From assembly GCF_036492835.1 (NCBI RefSeq), contig NZ_AP025314.1, positions 3,700,010 through 3,764,009 of the forward strand: a DNA stretch of 64,000 nucleotides, written 5' to 3'. Below the pieces are notes generated by a model. The model saw nothing but the letters and a program-made list of their open reading frames with translations, made no database searches and was not told the origin of the DNA. Made by a program: the position numbers and the translations under genes. Positions 9,532 through 17,801 of the stretch are shown here, piece after piece (position 1 is the stretch's first letter; each line of letters begins with the position of its first letter). The DNA is from Fulvitalea axinellae. Lineage in GTDB: Bacteria; Bacteroidota; Bacteroidia; Cytophagales; Cyclobacteriaceae.

Positions 9532-9539
9532 CGAATATA
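9532..9539 (-). promoter_or_regulatory. Probable -7 promoter element of queD
   Basis: TATATTCG on the minus strand fits the Bacteroidota -7 consensus TAnnTTTG in seven of eight positions. It lies 26 bases before the chosen start codon. Confidence 0.35.
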
Positions 9540-9568
9540 AGCATAAGGATTCAGACTGTAAACGGTAA

Positions 9569-9590
9569 GCCGGGAGATTCATTGCCCGGC
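9569..9590 (-). terminator. Possible terminator of the DUF58-MoxR cluster
   Basis: GCCGGG and CCCGGC form a 6-bp GC stem with a 10-base loop immediately after the DUF58 stop codon. The T-tract behind it is weak (TTACCGTTT). Confidence 0.35.
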
Positions 9591-9591
9591 G

Positions 9592-10926
9592 TTATATCAT
9601 CCCCCTCGACTTCAGTTCCAGATACTTGTTCAAAGCGTTGATGGAAAGATCTTTTGGGGTGGTTTTTATCACTTGGATACCGTGGTTGGCGAGCACCTGA
9701 GCTATACGATCTTTTTCCTGAACGAATTGCTTGGCCACCGTTTTCTCGTAAATCCCCCTCAGGTCCGTCGCCGGATCGCCGGCAATGGCTTTCACCTCCG
9801 TATTTTCGAAAAATACCACAACCAACAAGTGTAGGCGACCGATTTTCCGCAAAAGGGGCAATACCCGCTCCATGGCCGTCACGCTTTCGAAATTGGTAAA
9901 AAGCATCAGCAGGCTCCGCTGGGGCATAAATTTACGGATCACGGTATACAACAACTCGTAGTTCGACTCCAAATCCCGCTCCTGTTCATTATAAAGGGCG
10001 TTTAGAATGCTGCGGAGCTGGGTTCTTTTCCTGTCGGACTTTATAACCGTTCCTATACTGTCGGAAAAAGTCAGGAGACCGGCCCGATCCTCTTTGCGCA
10101 AAGCGACGTTCGAAATAGCCAGACTTGTGTTTATCGCATAGTCCAGCAGGCTCATGCCTTCGAATGGCATACGCATATTCCGGCTTTTGTCGATTACGCA
10201 ATAAATGTCCTGGGCTTTTTCGTCCTCATACTGGTTTACCATCAATGCGCCTCCGCGCCCGGTGGCTTTCCAGTTGATGTTCCGGAAATCGTCGCCCTGG
10301 ACGTACGGTTTCACTTGTTCGAATTCGTAGCTATGACCAATGCGCCGAAGCTTTTTCAAGCCTTCCACAGTCGTAACCCTCGAAAAAGCCTGAAGCTCGT
10401 ATTCCCGCATCTGCTTAACCGACGGATACACCGCCACCGTACATCCCGCCGGAATTTTGTCCAGTCTCCGCACAAAGCCCCAGTTCGTCCGGCTCACTAT
10501 ATTCAGATTGCCAAACGCCAACTCACCACGGCGGGTAGGCCTGAGCTTGTAAGTGAACTTTTTCGTTTCCCCGGCTTTCAATTCCAACCTGAACGAGAGA
10601 TCCCTGAGCTGAAATTCGGCGGGTATATCATCATAAAGTTCACAATCCAAGCGTAACCCGGTGAGGTTTTTTACTTTTACCCTTATTGTATTTTCATCTG
10701 AAAGGGAAAAAGTCTTGGCCGTTTCCCGCTCGGCTTCCACCGCTTCCTTATTTGCGAACAGCCTGAAAATATCGGCCACTACTACCACAAAACAAGCTAC
10801 TAAACAGACATGCGCCGGAATATAGAGCAACGGCAACACAAAGCTGAGCACATACAATAAGACCACGCCCGAAAACATGTAAAAGAAACGGGGAGACAGG
10901 CGCAGGCTTTTCCAGACTCTTATCAT
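9592..10926 (-). CDS. DUF58 domain-containing membrane protein
   Basis: This 444-residue protein has two membrane segments near the N-terminus (about 13-50), a beta-rich middle part and a DUF58 domain, whose hallmark is seen as GDDFRNINWKATGRGG followed by VNQYEDEKAQD and the VWA-like start CVIDKSRNM. The remaining C-terminal half has the VWA fold without a clear full MIDAS. In this family it works with a MoxR ATPase in assembly or maturation of envelope or metal-dependent complexes. Its start codon overlaps the MoxR stop by four bases (ATGA), so the two are translationally coupled. It is the last gene of the minus-strand cluster. Confidence 0.92.
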   Translation of the reverse strand: MIRVWKSLRLSPRFFYMFSGVVLLYVLSFVLPLLYIPAHVCLVACFVVVVADIFRLFANKEAVEAERETAKTFSLSDENTIRVKVKNLTGLRLDCELYDDIPAEFQLRDLSFRLELKAGETKKFTYKLRPTRRGELAFGNLNIVSRTNWGFVRRLDKIPAGCTVAVYPSVKQMREYELQAFSRVTTVEGLKKLRRIGHSYEFEQVKPYVQGDDFRNINWKATGRGGALMVNQYEDEKAQDIYCVIDKSRNMRMPFEGMSLLDYAINTSLAISNVALRKEDRAGLLTFSDSIGTVIKSDRKRTQLRSILNALYNEQERDLESNYELLYTVIRKFMPQRSLLMLFTNFESVTAMERVLPLLRKIGRLHLLVVVFFENTEVKAIAGDPATDLRGIYEKTVAKQFVQEKDRIAQVLANHGIQVIKTTPKDLSINALNKYLELKSRGMI

Positions 10927-11960
10927 CTCGGAACCTCGATTTGCTTAATAATTCCGTTGATAACATCCTCCACTTCCATTCCTTCCATCTCCCGCTCCGG
11001 CGTAAGGATAACGCGGTGGTTCAGCACGGGAGCCGAAACGAAACGGATGTCGTCCGGAGTAACGAAATCGCGCCCGCGGATGGCGGCGGTAGCTTTCGAC
11101 GAATTCATAATGGCCAACGAAGCCCTCGGGGAAGCACCCAAGAACAAGTCCGGATGGTGGCGGGTCTTGTACGTCAGCTCGGCGATATAATCGACCAATT
11201 CGTCTTTGATATGTATGTTTTCGATAATCTCCTGGCAAGCTTTAAGCTCTTCGGCATTGAAAATCGGGCGAACTTCTTCGTGCGTTTTTTTGCCTGAAAG
11301 GTCTTCACGGAAACGGCGAAGGATCATTTTCTCTTCCGAAAGCTCGGGATAACCGACTTTAATCCGGAAAAGGAACCTGTCGAGTTGCGCTTCGGGAAGT
11401 TTGTAGGTTCCTTCCTGCTCTATCGGGTTTTGGGTAGCCACGATAAAGAACGGATAATCCATCTTGTGCGTAGTTCCGTCAATCGACACTTGTCGCTCTT
11501 CCATGATCTCGAACAAAGCCGACTGCGTCTTGGCCGGAGAGCGGTTGATCTCGTCGACCAACACCACATTGGAGAATACCGGCCCGGGCTTAAAGCTGAA
11601 TTCGGAATCTTTCATATTGAAAACCATGGTTCCCAACACGTCCGAGGGCATAAGGTCCGGCGTAAACTGGACTCTGGAAAAATCTACGGAAAGCGTCTTG
11701 GCCAGCATCTTCGCCGCCAAAGTCTTGGCCACACCGGGCATACCTTCCAAAAGCACGTGACCGCCGGTGAAAATTCCCGTCAACATCAAATCCACGGTAT
11801 TGTCCTGCCCCACGATCACTTTCCCTATCTCGTCGCGGATACTGTCGGCCAAGCGCATTACCCTTTCGGCTGTCGGGGCTTGCGACGTTTCGGTTTGCGT
11901 TTCCTGTCCGGAAAGTCCCGGCTCCCGCTCGGGCATTTCCGCCATATTGGTTTCTTCCAT
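10923..11960 (-). CDS. MoxR-family AAA+ ATPase
   Basis: The 345-residue product is a MoxR/RavA-type AAA+ ATPase, a chaperone-like remodeler of partner proteins. The Walker A motif GMPGVAKT is at residues 73-80 and the Walker B VVLVDEINRS at about 131-140. Sensor and arginine-finger regions are seen in ATQNPIEQEGTYKLPEAQLDRFLF, read as short segments. The first 30 residues are a low-complexity tail, and MoxR families often start near PTAERVMRL, so a later start is possible. It is 31 bases behind the DUF4350 gene and overlaps DUF58. Confidence 0.95.
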   Translation of the reverse strand: MEETNMAEMPEREPGLSGQETQTETSQAPTAERVMRLADSIRDEIGKVIVGQDNTVDLMLTGIFTGGHVLLEGMPGVAKTLAAKMLAKTLSVDFSRVQFTPDLMPSDVLGTMVFNMKDSEFSFKPGPVFSNVVLVDEINRSPAKTQSALFEIMEERQVSIDGTTHKMDYPFFIVATQNPIEQEGTYKLPEAQLDRFLFRIKVGYPELSEEKMILRRFREDLSGKKTHEEVRPIFNAEELKACQEIIENIHIKDELVDYIAELTYKTRHHPDLFLGASPRASLAIMNSSKATAAIRGRDFVTPDDIRFVSAPVLNHRVILTPEREMEGMEVEDVINGIIKQIEVPR

Positions 11961-11991
11961 CTTATTTTTTTCTGTTTTTCTTCTTAAAAAC

Positions 11992-13452
11992 TCAGGCTAC
12001 CGCTTCCGGCTCTTGCTTCTTTACCGACGTTCCGTCGGCGGTGGCTTCGTAAAACTTCTCCACCGAACTGTAAAAATCCGCAAGCTTGCGGGCCCTTTCG
12101 CTCTTTCCGCTTTCGTAGACGGTAGCGTAATATTGCCTAAAAAGCACTTCGATGTCTTCCGAATTCACTCCCGTAGCCTTGGCTATCGGCTCCACCAATT
12201 CGTCGGTTTTCCCCTTTGTCGGGATATGATACTTTTCCCTGATATAAGCAAAAAACTGATTCTTGATATGCTCGGCGACTTTCACCTCGCCTTGCTTGCT
12301 GTTATAATAGAGTTGCGCAATATTCTCCACAAAAGCCTTCGAACTGTTCTCCGGCGCTTCCACCAACGGAATAGCCTTGTGCTTGCGCCTTGACTCGAAA
12401 ACGACATAGAGCAGGGCCAGAACCAATACCAGGTAAATTGCCGACCGGAGTTGCGGTTTCGACAATACATAAGATAAAGGTGTCCGCTGGGCACCTCCCA
12501 AATTAAAACTCACTCTGTAATTATGGGAATAGGCATCCAAAAATACCGGACCGTCCTGCAAAGACGACAACAACAAAGAGGCGAACTCGGCGCCTACACT
12601 GTCTTTCAGGAAATAATTGGTGAGTGGCCTCGGATTCTGCGCCACTATAATCTCGCCTTCGCCGTAATGAAGCTTGATACCCGCCATCTTATCCGCATAC
12701 AACCAAATCAGCGTATCGGCGTTTGGCCTGAGCCTTTCGTCCTCGTCAAAATAATACCACCTGCCTCGGCGGTCCTTCTTTCCGCTCCGATATGTAAACG
12801 GGTAGTATTCCCTTTTCGAATTTTCCGGACCGAACGAAAAAATTCCCTGCTCACGGAACTTATAATCCCGACGGTTAGGTCCAAAATAGTTATCCTCGGT
12901 CAGTTTTGCCAAAGCATCCTGTATAGAGTCGGAAGCTTCAAGGCTAAGCGAATCAGGGTCAAACTCCTCTACTAGTAGGGAGTCCTCTCTGGTATTCACT
13001 ATTATTTCCTCAATCGCTTCGGCTTCTTCCTCCCAAATCGCTTCAAGAGAGTCCAGTTCTTTTTCCGAAAAAGTTACGAAAACGGAGTCCAGCAACTGTT
13101 TGGGTAAAGATTCGGCAATAATCATCGCCCGGTTTCCCTGCTTGGCGAAGTCGAAAATATTGCTTAAGTCCGCGCTGTCGAGATAAGGTCTTTTTCCTAC
13201 AAAAATATAGTTTGAGCGCCCGAGGCTATCATTCAGCTTCTTGTAATGCGACAATGCGGACTTAATCAGCGTCACGTCTTCGGATGCGCTCACGATCTCT
13301 GTAAAAAGTCCCAAACCGTAAGGTTCATCGCTCTTTAGCTCGTAGTTTGAGCGCCAGTCGTACTTCGGTACGAACAGGGTCCTGACATAATAGAGGCTAC
13401 TCACCACTACCACAAGGACGACTATTACCGCTAAATTACGCGTGTTCAACAT
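11992..13452 (-). CDS. DUF4350 domain-containing membrane protein
   Basis: The protein (486 residues) has one membrane helix at about 8-25 (NLAVIVVLVVVVSSLYYV) and another at about 370-390 (SAIYLVLVLALLYVVF). Between them is an extracytoplasmic DUF4350 part resembling a class I glutamine-amidotransferase fold without catalytic residues (YIFVGKRPYLDSADLSNIFDF, read in segments). The C-terminal cytoplasmic tail of about 95 residues is helical. I chose ATG 13452, which overlaps the end of the DUF4129 gene by 17 bases; an upstream start at 13530 would overlap it by 95. The role is known only by association with MoxR and DUF58. Confidence 0.85.
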   Translation of the reverse strand: MLNTRNLAVIVVLVVVVSSLYYVRTLFVPKYDWRSNYELKSDEPYGLGLFTEIVSASEDVTLIKSALSHYKKLNDSLGRSNYIFVGKRPYLDSADLSNIFDFAKQGNRAMIIAESLPKQLLDSVFVTFSEKELDSLEAIWEEEAEAIEEIIVNTREDSLLVEEFDPDSLSLEASDSIQDALAKLTEDNYFGPNRRDYKFREQGIFSFGPENSKREYYPFTYRSGKKDRRGRWYYFDEDERLRPNADTLIWLYADKMAGIKLHYGEGEIIVAQNPRPLTNYFLKDSVGAEFASLLLSSLQDGPVFLDAYSHNYRVSFNLGGAQRTPLSYVLSKPQLRSAIYLVLVLALLYVVFESRRKHKAIPLVEAPENSSKAFVENIAQLYYNSKQGEVKVAEHIKNQFFAYIREKYHIPTKGKTDELVEPIAKATGVNSEDIEVLFRQYYATVYESGKSERARKLADFYSSVEKFYEATADGTSVKKQEPEAVA

Positions 13453-14125
13453 CTGGAATTTGCTTTTTGAGTTCTTCGTGATAGCCGGACACCCGGTCAA
13501 AATCCTCTTCGCCAGCCATAAGGTCGGCATACCAAAAACGTTCGAATTCGAAAGTGATCCGCCTGAACGTCTCCCTCATCTCAGGCCGTTCCCGTAACTC
13601 GCGCACATATTGATAATTGGTCTTTTCCCTGCTCACCTCCAAAAACTCGCCTTTGGAAAGCGAACGCAAGGACAGCAAAAAAAGCACTCGGACAGCCGCT
13701 TTGTAATCTTTGGCAGACAAGGCCGCTTTCAGCATGCCGTCCAAATCCAGATCGCGTATATCTTTTTCCAAATCCTCGGAAAACGACAGGTCGGCGTTCC
13801 TTACGTTAGGGTTCGAAAAACCGGAATAGCGTCGTGCCACATAATAGGCCACCCAAAGCAAAAAGCCTATGACTATAGCGTAGGCCAAGATTTTCAGCGC
13901 CGGAATCATTCCGGCTAGGGAAAACCCGCCCGTACCCTTTTTTTTACGCTTTACGGGTTCGAATTCGTAATAATCCTCCGTATAGTCAAGGCTTTTGGAT
14001 TTCTTTTCCAAAGCCTCTTTGTCCAGACGGTAAGCCCTGTCGGAAGCCGGCGCCGTGCGGGGAGCTAATACGCCCCCAGCCACGATTGCCAATAAAATCA
14101 AAAGCGATATCGGTGATACTCGCAT
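13436..14125 (-). CDS. DUF4129 domain-containing membrane protein
   Basis: This 229-residue protein has a signal peptide or first membrane helix at 5-24, a membrane helix at about 76-97 (MIPALKILAYAIVIGFLLWVAYY in part) and a helical C-terminal DUF4129 region (about 125-225) with the EVSREKTNYQYVREL and FERFWYADL segments typical of it. DUF4129 is a frequent companion of DUF58 and MoxR, and in some bacteria is fused to transglutaminase domains; none is present here. Its 3' end overlaps the DUF4350 gene. Confidence 0.85.
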   Translation of the reverse strand: MRVSPISLLILLAIVAGGVLAPRTAPASDRAYRLDKEALEKKSKSLDYTEDYYEFEPVKRKKKGTGGFSLAGMIPALKILAYAIVIGFLLWVAYYVARRYSGFSNPNVRNADLSFSEDLEKDIRDLDLDGMLKAALSAKDYKAAVRVLFLLSLRSLSKGEFLEVSREKTNYQYVRELRERPEMRETFRRITFEFERFWYADLMAGEEDFDRVSGYHEELKKQIPDVEHA

Positions 14126-14150
14126 ATTTTTCAGTTCGGATAAACTATTC

Positions 14151-14525
14151 TCATTTCTCTATCTTCTGGAAGCTGTGCCAGTAATAGCGCTGATACACGA
14201 TCTGGCCGTTTTTCCAGCGCTGGCTAAAAGCTTCCTCCAGCCTTGTGCGGGTGCCGTCTCCATTGTCGATCATGATATCCATCTCGCCCATCACGTTTCC
14301 AGTCTCGGTGTCAGCCACCAGCGTTATTATTTTTGTCTCCACTGATTTGGTCTGTTCCAAATTCCCGACCTCGTTGTTTTTCAGCGTCTCTTTTCCCCGG
14401 GTCTCCGCATCACTGTTTTCCCTTTGCACAATATCGTCGGCGTAAAACCTGTCGATCACTTCAATGTACTTTCCGGCCTCCACCATCGCCTTATACTCCC
14501 CTACCAATTTCTTGAAGTCACTCAT
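14151..14525 (-). CDS. SnoaL/NTF2-like small protein
   Basis: A 124-residue soluble protein with the pattern of an NTF2-like fold: an N-terminal helix ending in IDRFYADDIVQRENS, a short GKETLKNNEV turn and four long beta strands ending in the basic and aromatic GQIVYQRYYWHSF. Such folds serve as small-molecule isomerases or as binding domains. No catalytic triad can be assigned. It lies 8 bases after the SpoIIM-type gene and 25 before DUF4129, inside the MoxR cluster, so it is co-transcribed with them even though it is not a usual member. Confidence 0.7.
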   Translation of the reverse strand: MSDFKKLVGEYKAMVEAGKYIEVIDRFYADDIVQRENSDAETRGKETLKNNEVGNLEQTKSVETKIITLVADTETGNVMGEMDIMIDNGDGTRTRLEEAFSQRWKNGQIVYQRYYWHSFQKIEK

Positions 14526-14533
14526 ACTTATAT

Positions 14534-16357
14534 TCAGTTTTCACGGGCAATTCCCCTGTATGATTTTCTTGTCCCCAATCCTTCCAAACGCCTCAGCAGA
14601 TCGCAGGAAGTGTAACGCTCTTTTATACTATGGTAACAAAACAGGTTTTGGCTCAAAGCCAAATAGATTCCCAAGCCTACCACCATAAACTTTATAGCAT
14701 GCATCAAGCCCGCCGTAAGCTGCGCCTTATAAGCGAAATCGTCGCTGATCAAATAGCCGAAAAGATAAGCCTGAAGTCCGAAAGCCGGCGTAGTGATCAG
14801 CATGTACAGCAACAGGTTGATGATTCCCACCAAAGTCAGCGCCCCCAGAATTTTCCCGATATTCGAACGGACCAAACGGAAAGCCAACTTAAACGCCTCC
14901 CCTTTCTGTTTCCGCAGAATATGCGCTACGATTATGGACACGGAAAAAAACTGAAGTCCGAACAGAAGCCAACTAAGCGATACGTGCGGTAAGAAAAAAG
15001 GCAAAGCAAGCGTCACGGCAAACGGACTGACGCGCAGAAACTCCTTGAAAAAGGGAGCCCCGTTTCTTAAAGAAGACAAAGTCCGGCAATAAGACCACAA
15101 AGCGCTCGCCACCAACAGAAATATCACCGAAGCCCGGACCGTTGCGGGGATATTCACCTGCAACGGGGAAAAAAGCCCGATAGGGTCCCCTTTGATATCC
15201 ATCAGCATTACGGAATCGTCGCCAAAGACCTGAACCAGTACGGCTCCGGCTATGGCGGCGGGCAAGATTCCCGCCAGCACTTTGCCAATACGGGAAGAAG
15301 CCCAACGGATAGTTTCGCTCAGACATTCGCCCGCTGTCAGCAAATCTCCCAAACGCGGCGGTTTTTCCTCACGATAGGGAATCTCTTCAGCCCGGTCGGC
15401 CTCTTCGCCCAGCGAGACATAAACTTTCTTCGGATACCAGACAAAATAGAAATACATGAACCCGAAAGATATGGCAATGGACAACGCCCGTAATATGTCA
15501 GGCACGTCGGTAAGCCTTGTGATAAACGACTCGACTATAGCGGCGAAGACAATCAGGGGAATCAGCCCCATCAATATCTTGACCGAACGCAAGGCTCCGA
15601 TCCGCAAGGCTTGGCCACGGCTGTAAGTCCCCGGAAAAATCAGGCCTTTGCCTAATACCAGCCCAGCCCCACCCGCGATTACAATCGATGAAATTTCCAC
15701 GGCTCCGTGTTGCCAAATGGCCAGAAAGGATTCGCCTAAAACGCCTTCGTTATAAAACATCGTCTGGAAAGTGCCGAGCATCACCCCGTTACCGATCAAA
15801 ACGAAAATGCATCCCAAAGCGGCAAACAAACCGGACGCATAAGTCAGCACCGTCACCTTGAGGTTGTTGGCCCCGATCCTAATAGCCATCCCTACAGCAT
15901 CCGAATCTTTGTAGACGGCGGCAGGATCGCCCTTTTCGATATTCCGCAGGGTCATATCCACATAGCGATCGCCCAGAATCTGGCGCGTAAACTCGGGCTC
16001 CTGAATAGTGGAGAAAACGCCCACCAATACGGCCAAGAGAAAAACAACCAGCGACACCAAATACTCTTTTCTGGAATGGTAAGAAATTAACGGAAGTTCC
16101 TCTTTCCAAAAATCCGCCACGGCTTTCCATTTCAGGCCCCGTTGGCGATAAATCCCGCTAAAAAGTTTTTTGGACAAGCTATTGAGGTACAATCGGATAG
16201 ACCTGTGCTTGTAGTACGTCCTGGAAAAAGAAAGGTCGTCGGTAATCTGTATAAACGATTTGCTTAGCTTGTCCGGATCCTGATCCTTAGTGTTGATATG
16301 GTCTTCGAGCGTTTGCCATTTATCTGTATTATTCTTGATGAAATTTGATTCTTTCAT
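14534..16357 (-). CDS. SpoIIM/DUF95-family multi-pass membrane protein
   Basis: The 607-residue protein has a cytoplasmic N-terminal part of about 105 residues, then a stage II sporulation protein M type domain at about 105-310 (EYLVSLVVFLLAVLVGVFS, a loop, GNGVMLGTFQTMFYNEG, IWQHGAVEISSIVIAGGAG in segments). A further unit of several membrane helices follows at about 360-600, which makes it about twice the size of a single SpoIIM domain. In Bacteroidota this gene regularly accompanies RDD, DUF4129, DUF4350, MoxR and DUF58, and it is the first gene of the minus-strand cluster. The name reflects homology only; nothing suggests sporulation. Confidence 0.85.
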   Translation of the reverse strand: MKESNFIKNNTDKWQTLEDHINTKDQDPDKLSKSFIQITDDLSFSRTYYKHRSIRLYLNSLSKKLFSGIYRQRGLKWKAVADFWKEELPLISYHSRKEYLVSLVVFLLAVLVGVFSTIQEPEFTRQILGDRYVDMTLRNIEKGDPAAVYKDSDAVGMAIRIGANNLKVTVLTYASGLFAALGCIFVLIGNGVMLGTFQTMFYNEGVLGESFLAIWQHGAVEISSIVIAGGAGLVLGKGLIFPGTYSRGQALRIGALRSVKILMGLIPLIVFAAIVESFITRLTDVPDILRALSIAISFGFMYFYFVWYPKKVYVSLGEEADRAEEIPYREEKPPRLGDLLTAGECLSETIRWASSRIGKVLAGILPAAIAGAVLVQVFGDDSVMLMDIKGDPIGLFSPLQVNIPATVRASVIFLLVASALWSYCRTLSSLRNGAPFFKEFLRVSPFAVTLALPFFLPHVSLSWLLFGLQFFSVSIIVAHILRKQKGEAFKLAFRLVRSNIGKILGALTLVGIINLLLYMLITTPAFGLQAYLFGYLISDDFAYKAQLTAGLMHAIKFMVVGLGIYLALSQNLFCYHSIKERYTSCDLLRRLEGLGTRKSYRGIAREN

Positions 16358-16425
16358 GCATTTTGATAATTGATCAAGCTGAGTTAATTTACATAAAAGT
16401 TATTTTTTTAAATATTATTAAGAGG

Positions 16426-16454
16426 AAAATCATCTTGGAATAAAAGGTGATTTT
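16426..16454. other. Inverted repeat in the SpoIIM/RDD divergent intergenic region
   Basis: AAAATCATCTT (16426-16436) and AAGGTGATTTT (16444-16454) are inverted copies matching at ten of eleven positions, separated by seven bases. The place between two divergent genes of the same cluster would suit an operator controlling both. No regulator is known. Confidence 0.35.
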
Positions 16455-16532
16455 TAGGTAGGTGTCCCTTCCCGTTATTTGACTTGGAGCACAACGCATT
16501 AAGCGATAAGGGTTTAGGGCAGACAGAGCGAT

Positions 16533-17261
16533 ATGAAGAAAATAGACATCCGAACCACCCAAAACGTCACTATAGAATACCCACTAGCCTCTACCATGGA
16601 TCGCGTTTTGGCCTATGGTCTTGATTTGATCATAATTACGGCCTGCACGTCCATTCTTAGCCTCTCCTCGGCATTGATTTTCAGAGGCTCTCCCGTTATG
16701 GAGTATATCATCGGCTTCATCATTTTGCTTTTTATCTTTGCGTACCATTTGAATATGGAGCTCTTTTTCGGAGGCAGATCTTTCGGTAAGAAGATAATGA
16801 AACTCCGGGTGGTAAAAATCAACGGAATGCGAGTAAGCGTATACGACTATTTTCTGCGCTGGGCCTTCCGTATTTTCGATTGTATGCTGTCCATAGGGTT
16901 TCTGGGAATCCTCAGCGTTTCCTCATCCCGTAACAAACAGCGTTTGGGCGACCTGATGGCGAATACGACTGTGGTAAAAGACAGCGAAGACCACTATGTA
17001 AACCTAAAAGACCTGACATCACTGAAGTCGGGAGAAAGTTACACGGCCAAATACCCTGAAATCACCAGACTTACGGAAGCGGATATGCTATTGGTAAAAG
17101 AAGTTCTGGACAGGGTGCAGGACAATAAAAGCCAAGCCTCGACGGACGTGATTAACCTAACGGTCGAAAAAGTGACGGAAGCCACAGGCCTAAAAGCGCC
17201 CGCCAACAAGGTGGATTTTCTGCGCATTTGCCTGAAAGATTTCGTTTACCTGACACGTTAA
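16533..17261 (+). CDS. RDD-family membrane protein
   Basis: The product has 242 residues. An RDD domain occupies about 15-150, with the Arg/Asp/Asp signature seen as LASTMDRVLAYGLDLIII, a second helix FIILLFIFAYHLNMELFFGGRSFGKKIMKLRVV (in segments) and LRWAFRIFDCM plus QRLGDLMANTTVV. The last 90 residues are a soluble tail. RDD proteins are poorly characterised membrane proteins. This one is divergent from the SpoIIM/DUF4129/DUF4350/MoxR/DUF58 cluster and belongs to it by conserved neighbourhood. Confidence 0.88.
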   Translation: MKKIDIRTTQNVTIEYPLASTMDRVLAYGLDLIIITACTSILSLSSALIFRGSPVMEYIIGFIILLFIFAYHLNMELFFGGRSFGKKIMKLRVVKINGMRVSVYDYFLRWAFRIFDCMLSIGFLGILSVSSSRNKQRLGDLMANTTVVKDSEDHYVNLKDLTSLKSGESYTAKYPEITRLTEADMLLVKEVLDRVQDNKSQASTDVINLTVEKVTEATGLKAPANKVDFLRICLKDFVYLTR

Positions 17262-17801
17262 TCGGGGCTTAGGTATCTGGTATTACGTATTAGGTACCGT
17301 GCCGATAAACGCATCTAAAAAACGTCAGCGAACTATTGTATGTCCCGGGCTGATTCGGAAGCCCTGCCTGGAGAAGTACCGGAATGGAAAGGCCAACACC
17401 AAGGCTACCGGGAAGACGAAGGAAACGAAATCCGGAACAACTGACGACAATAAAGAGAGCCCAACGGCTATCAAAAGGAAATCCAGAAGAAAAGACACTA
17501 CACTACTACAGATCCGAACGCTATCCGGCATTGAGTCGGGACAGCCATCCGCAATCTGTTCTTTGTCAAGGATTATCGTTTCCACTATTCCGCAGGTTTG
17601 TTTGGCGCAATATGCGGAAGCAGCGTTACTTGTCGCCCAAGCCCCTGTTAAGCCTTTATTGCTAATGGCCTTCAGTATTAAGTCCTTATGAACATCATCC
17701 ATACCCAAGCATTCGCCAAAAGACCAACCTAATACTTACCAAGGCTTTCTCCGCTCCGAAAGCGCCACCTTACCGGCACGTTTATTTCGAGCACATCAGG
17801 C
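17262..17801. other. 540-base interval without an assignable gene
   Basis: The interval begins with a short repetitive text (AGGTATCTGGTATTACG, TATTAGGTACCG at about 17270-17299). It then carries mutually overlapping open frames in three registers (plus 17299-17691 and 17384-17665, minus 17325-17708), none of which resembles a known family. The minus frame of 127 codons has a hydrophobic stretch and a composition closest to a protein. I cannot decide whether it is a decayed gene, an unknown gene or plain intergenic DNA. Confidence 0.4.

Noticed and set aside
17325..17708. Minus-strand gene of 127 codons
   Set aside because: It has a protein-like hydrophobic segment but no family, no ribosome-binding or promoter signal, and competes with two plus-strand frames; kept only as an unexplained interval.
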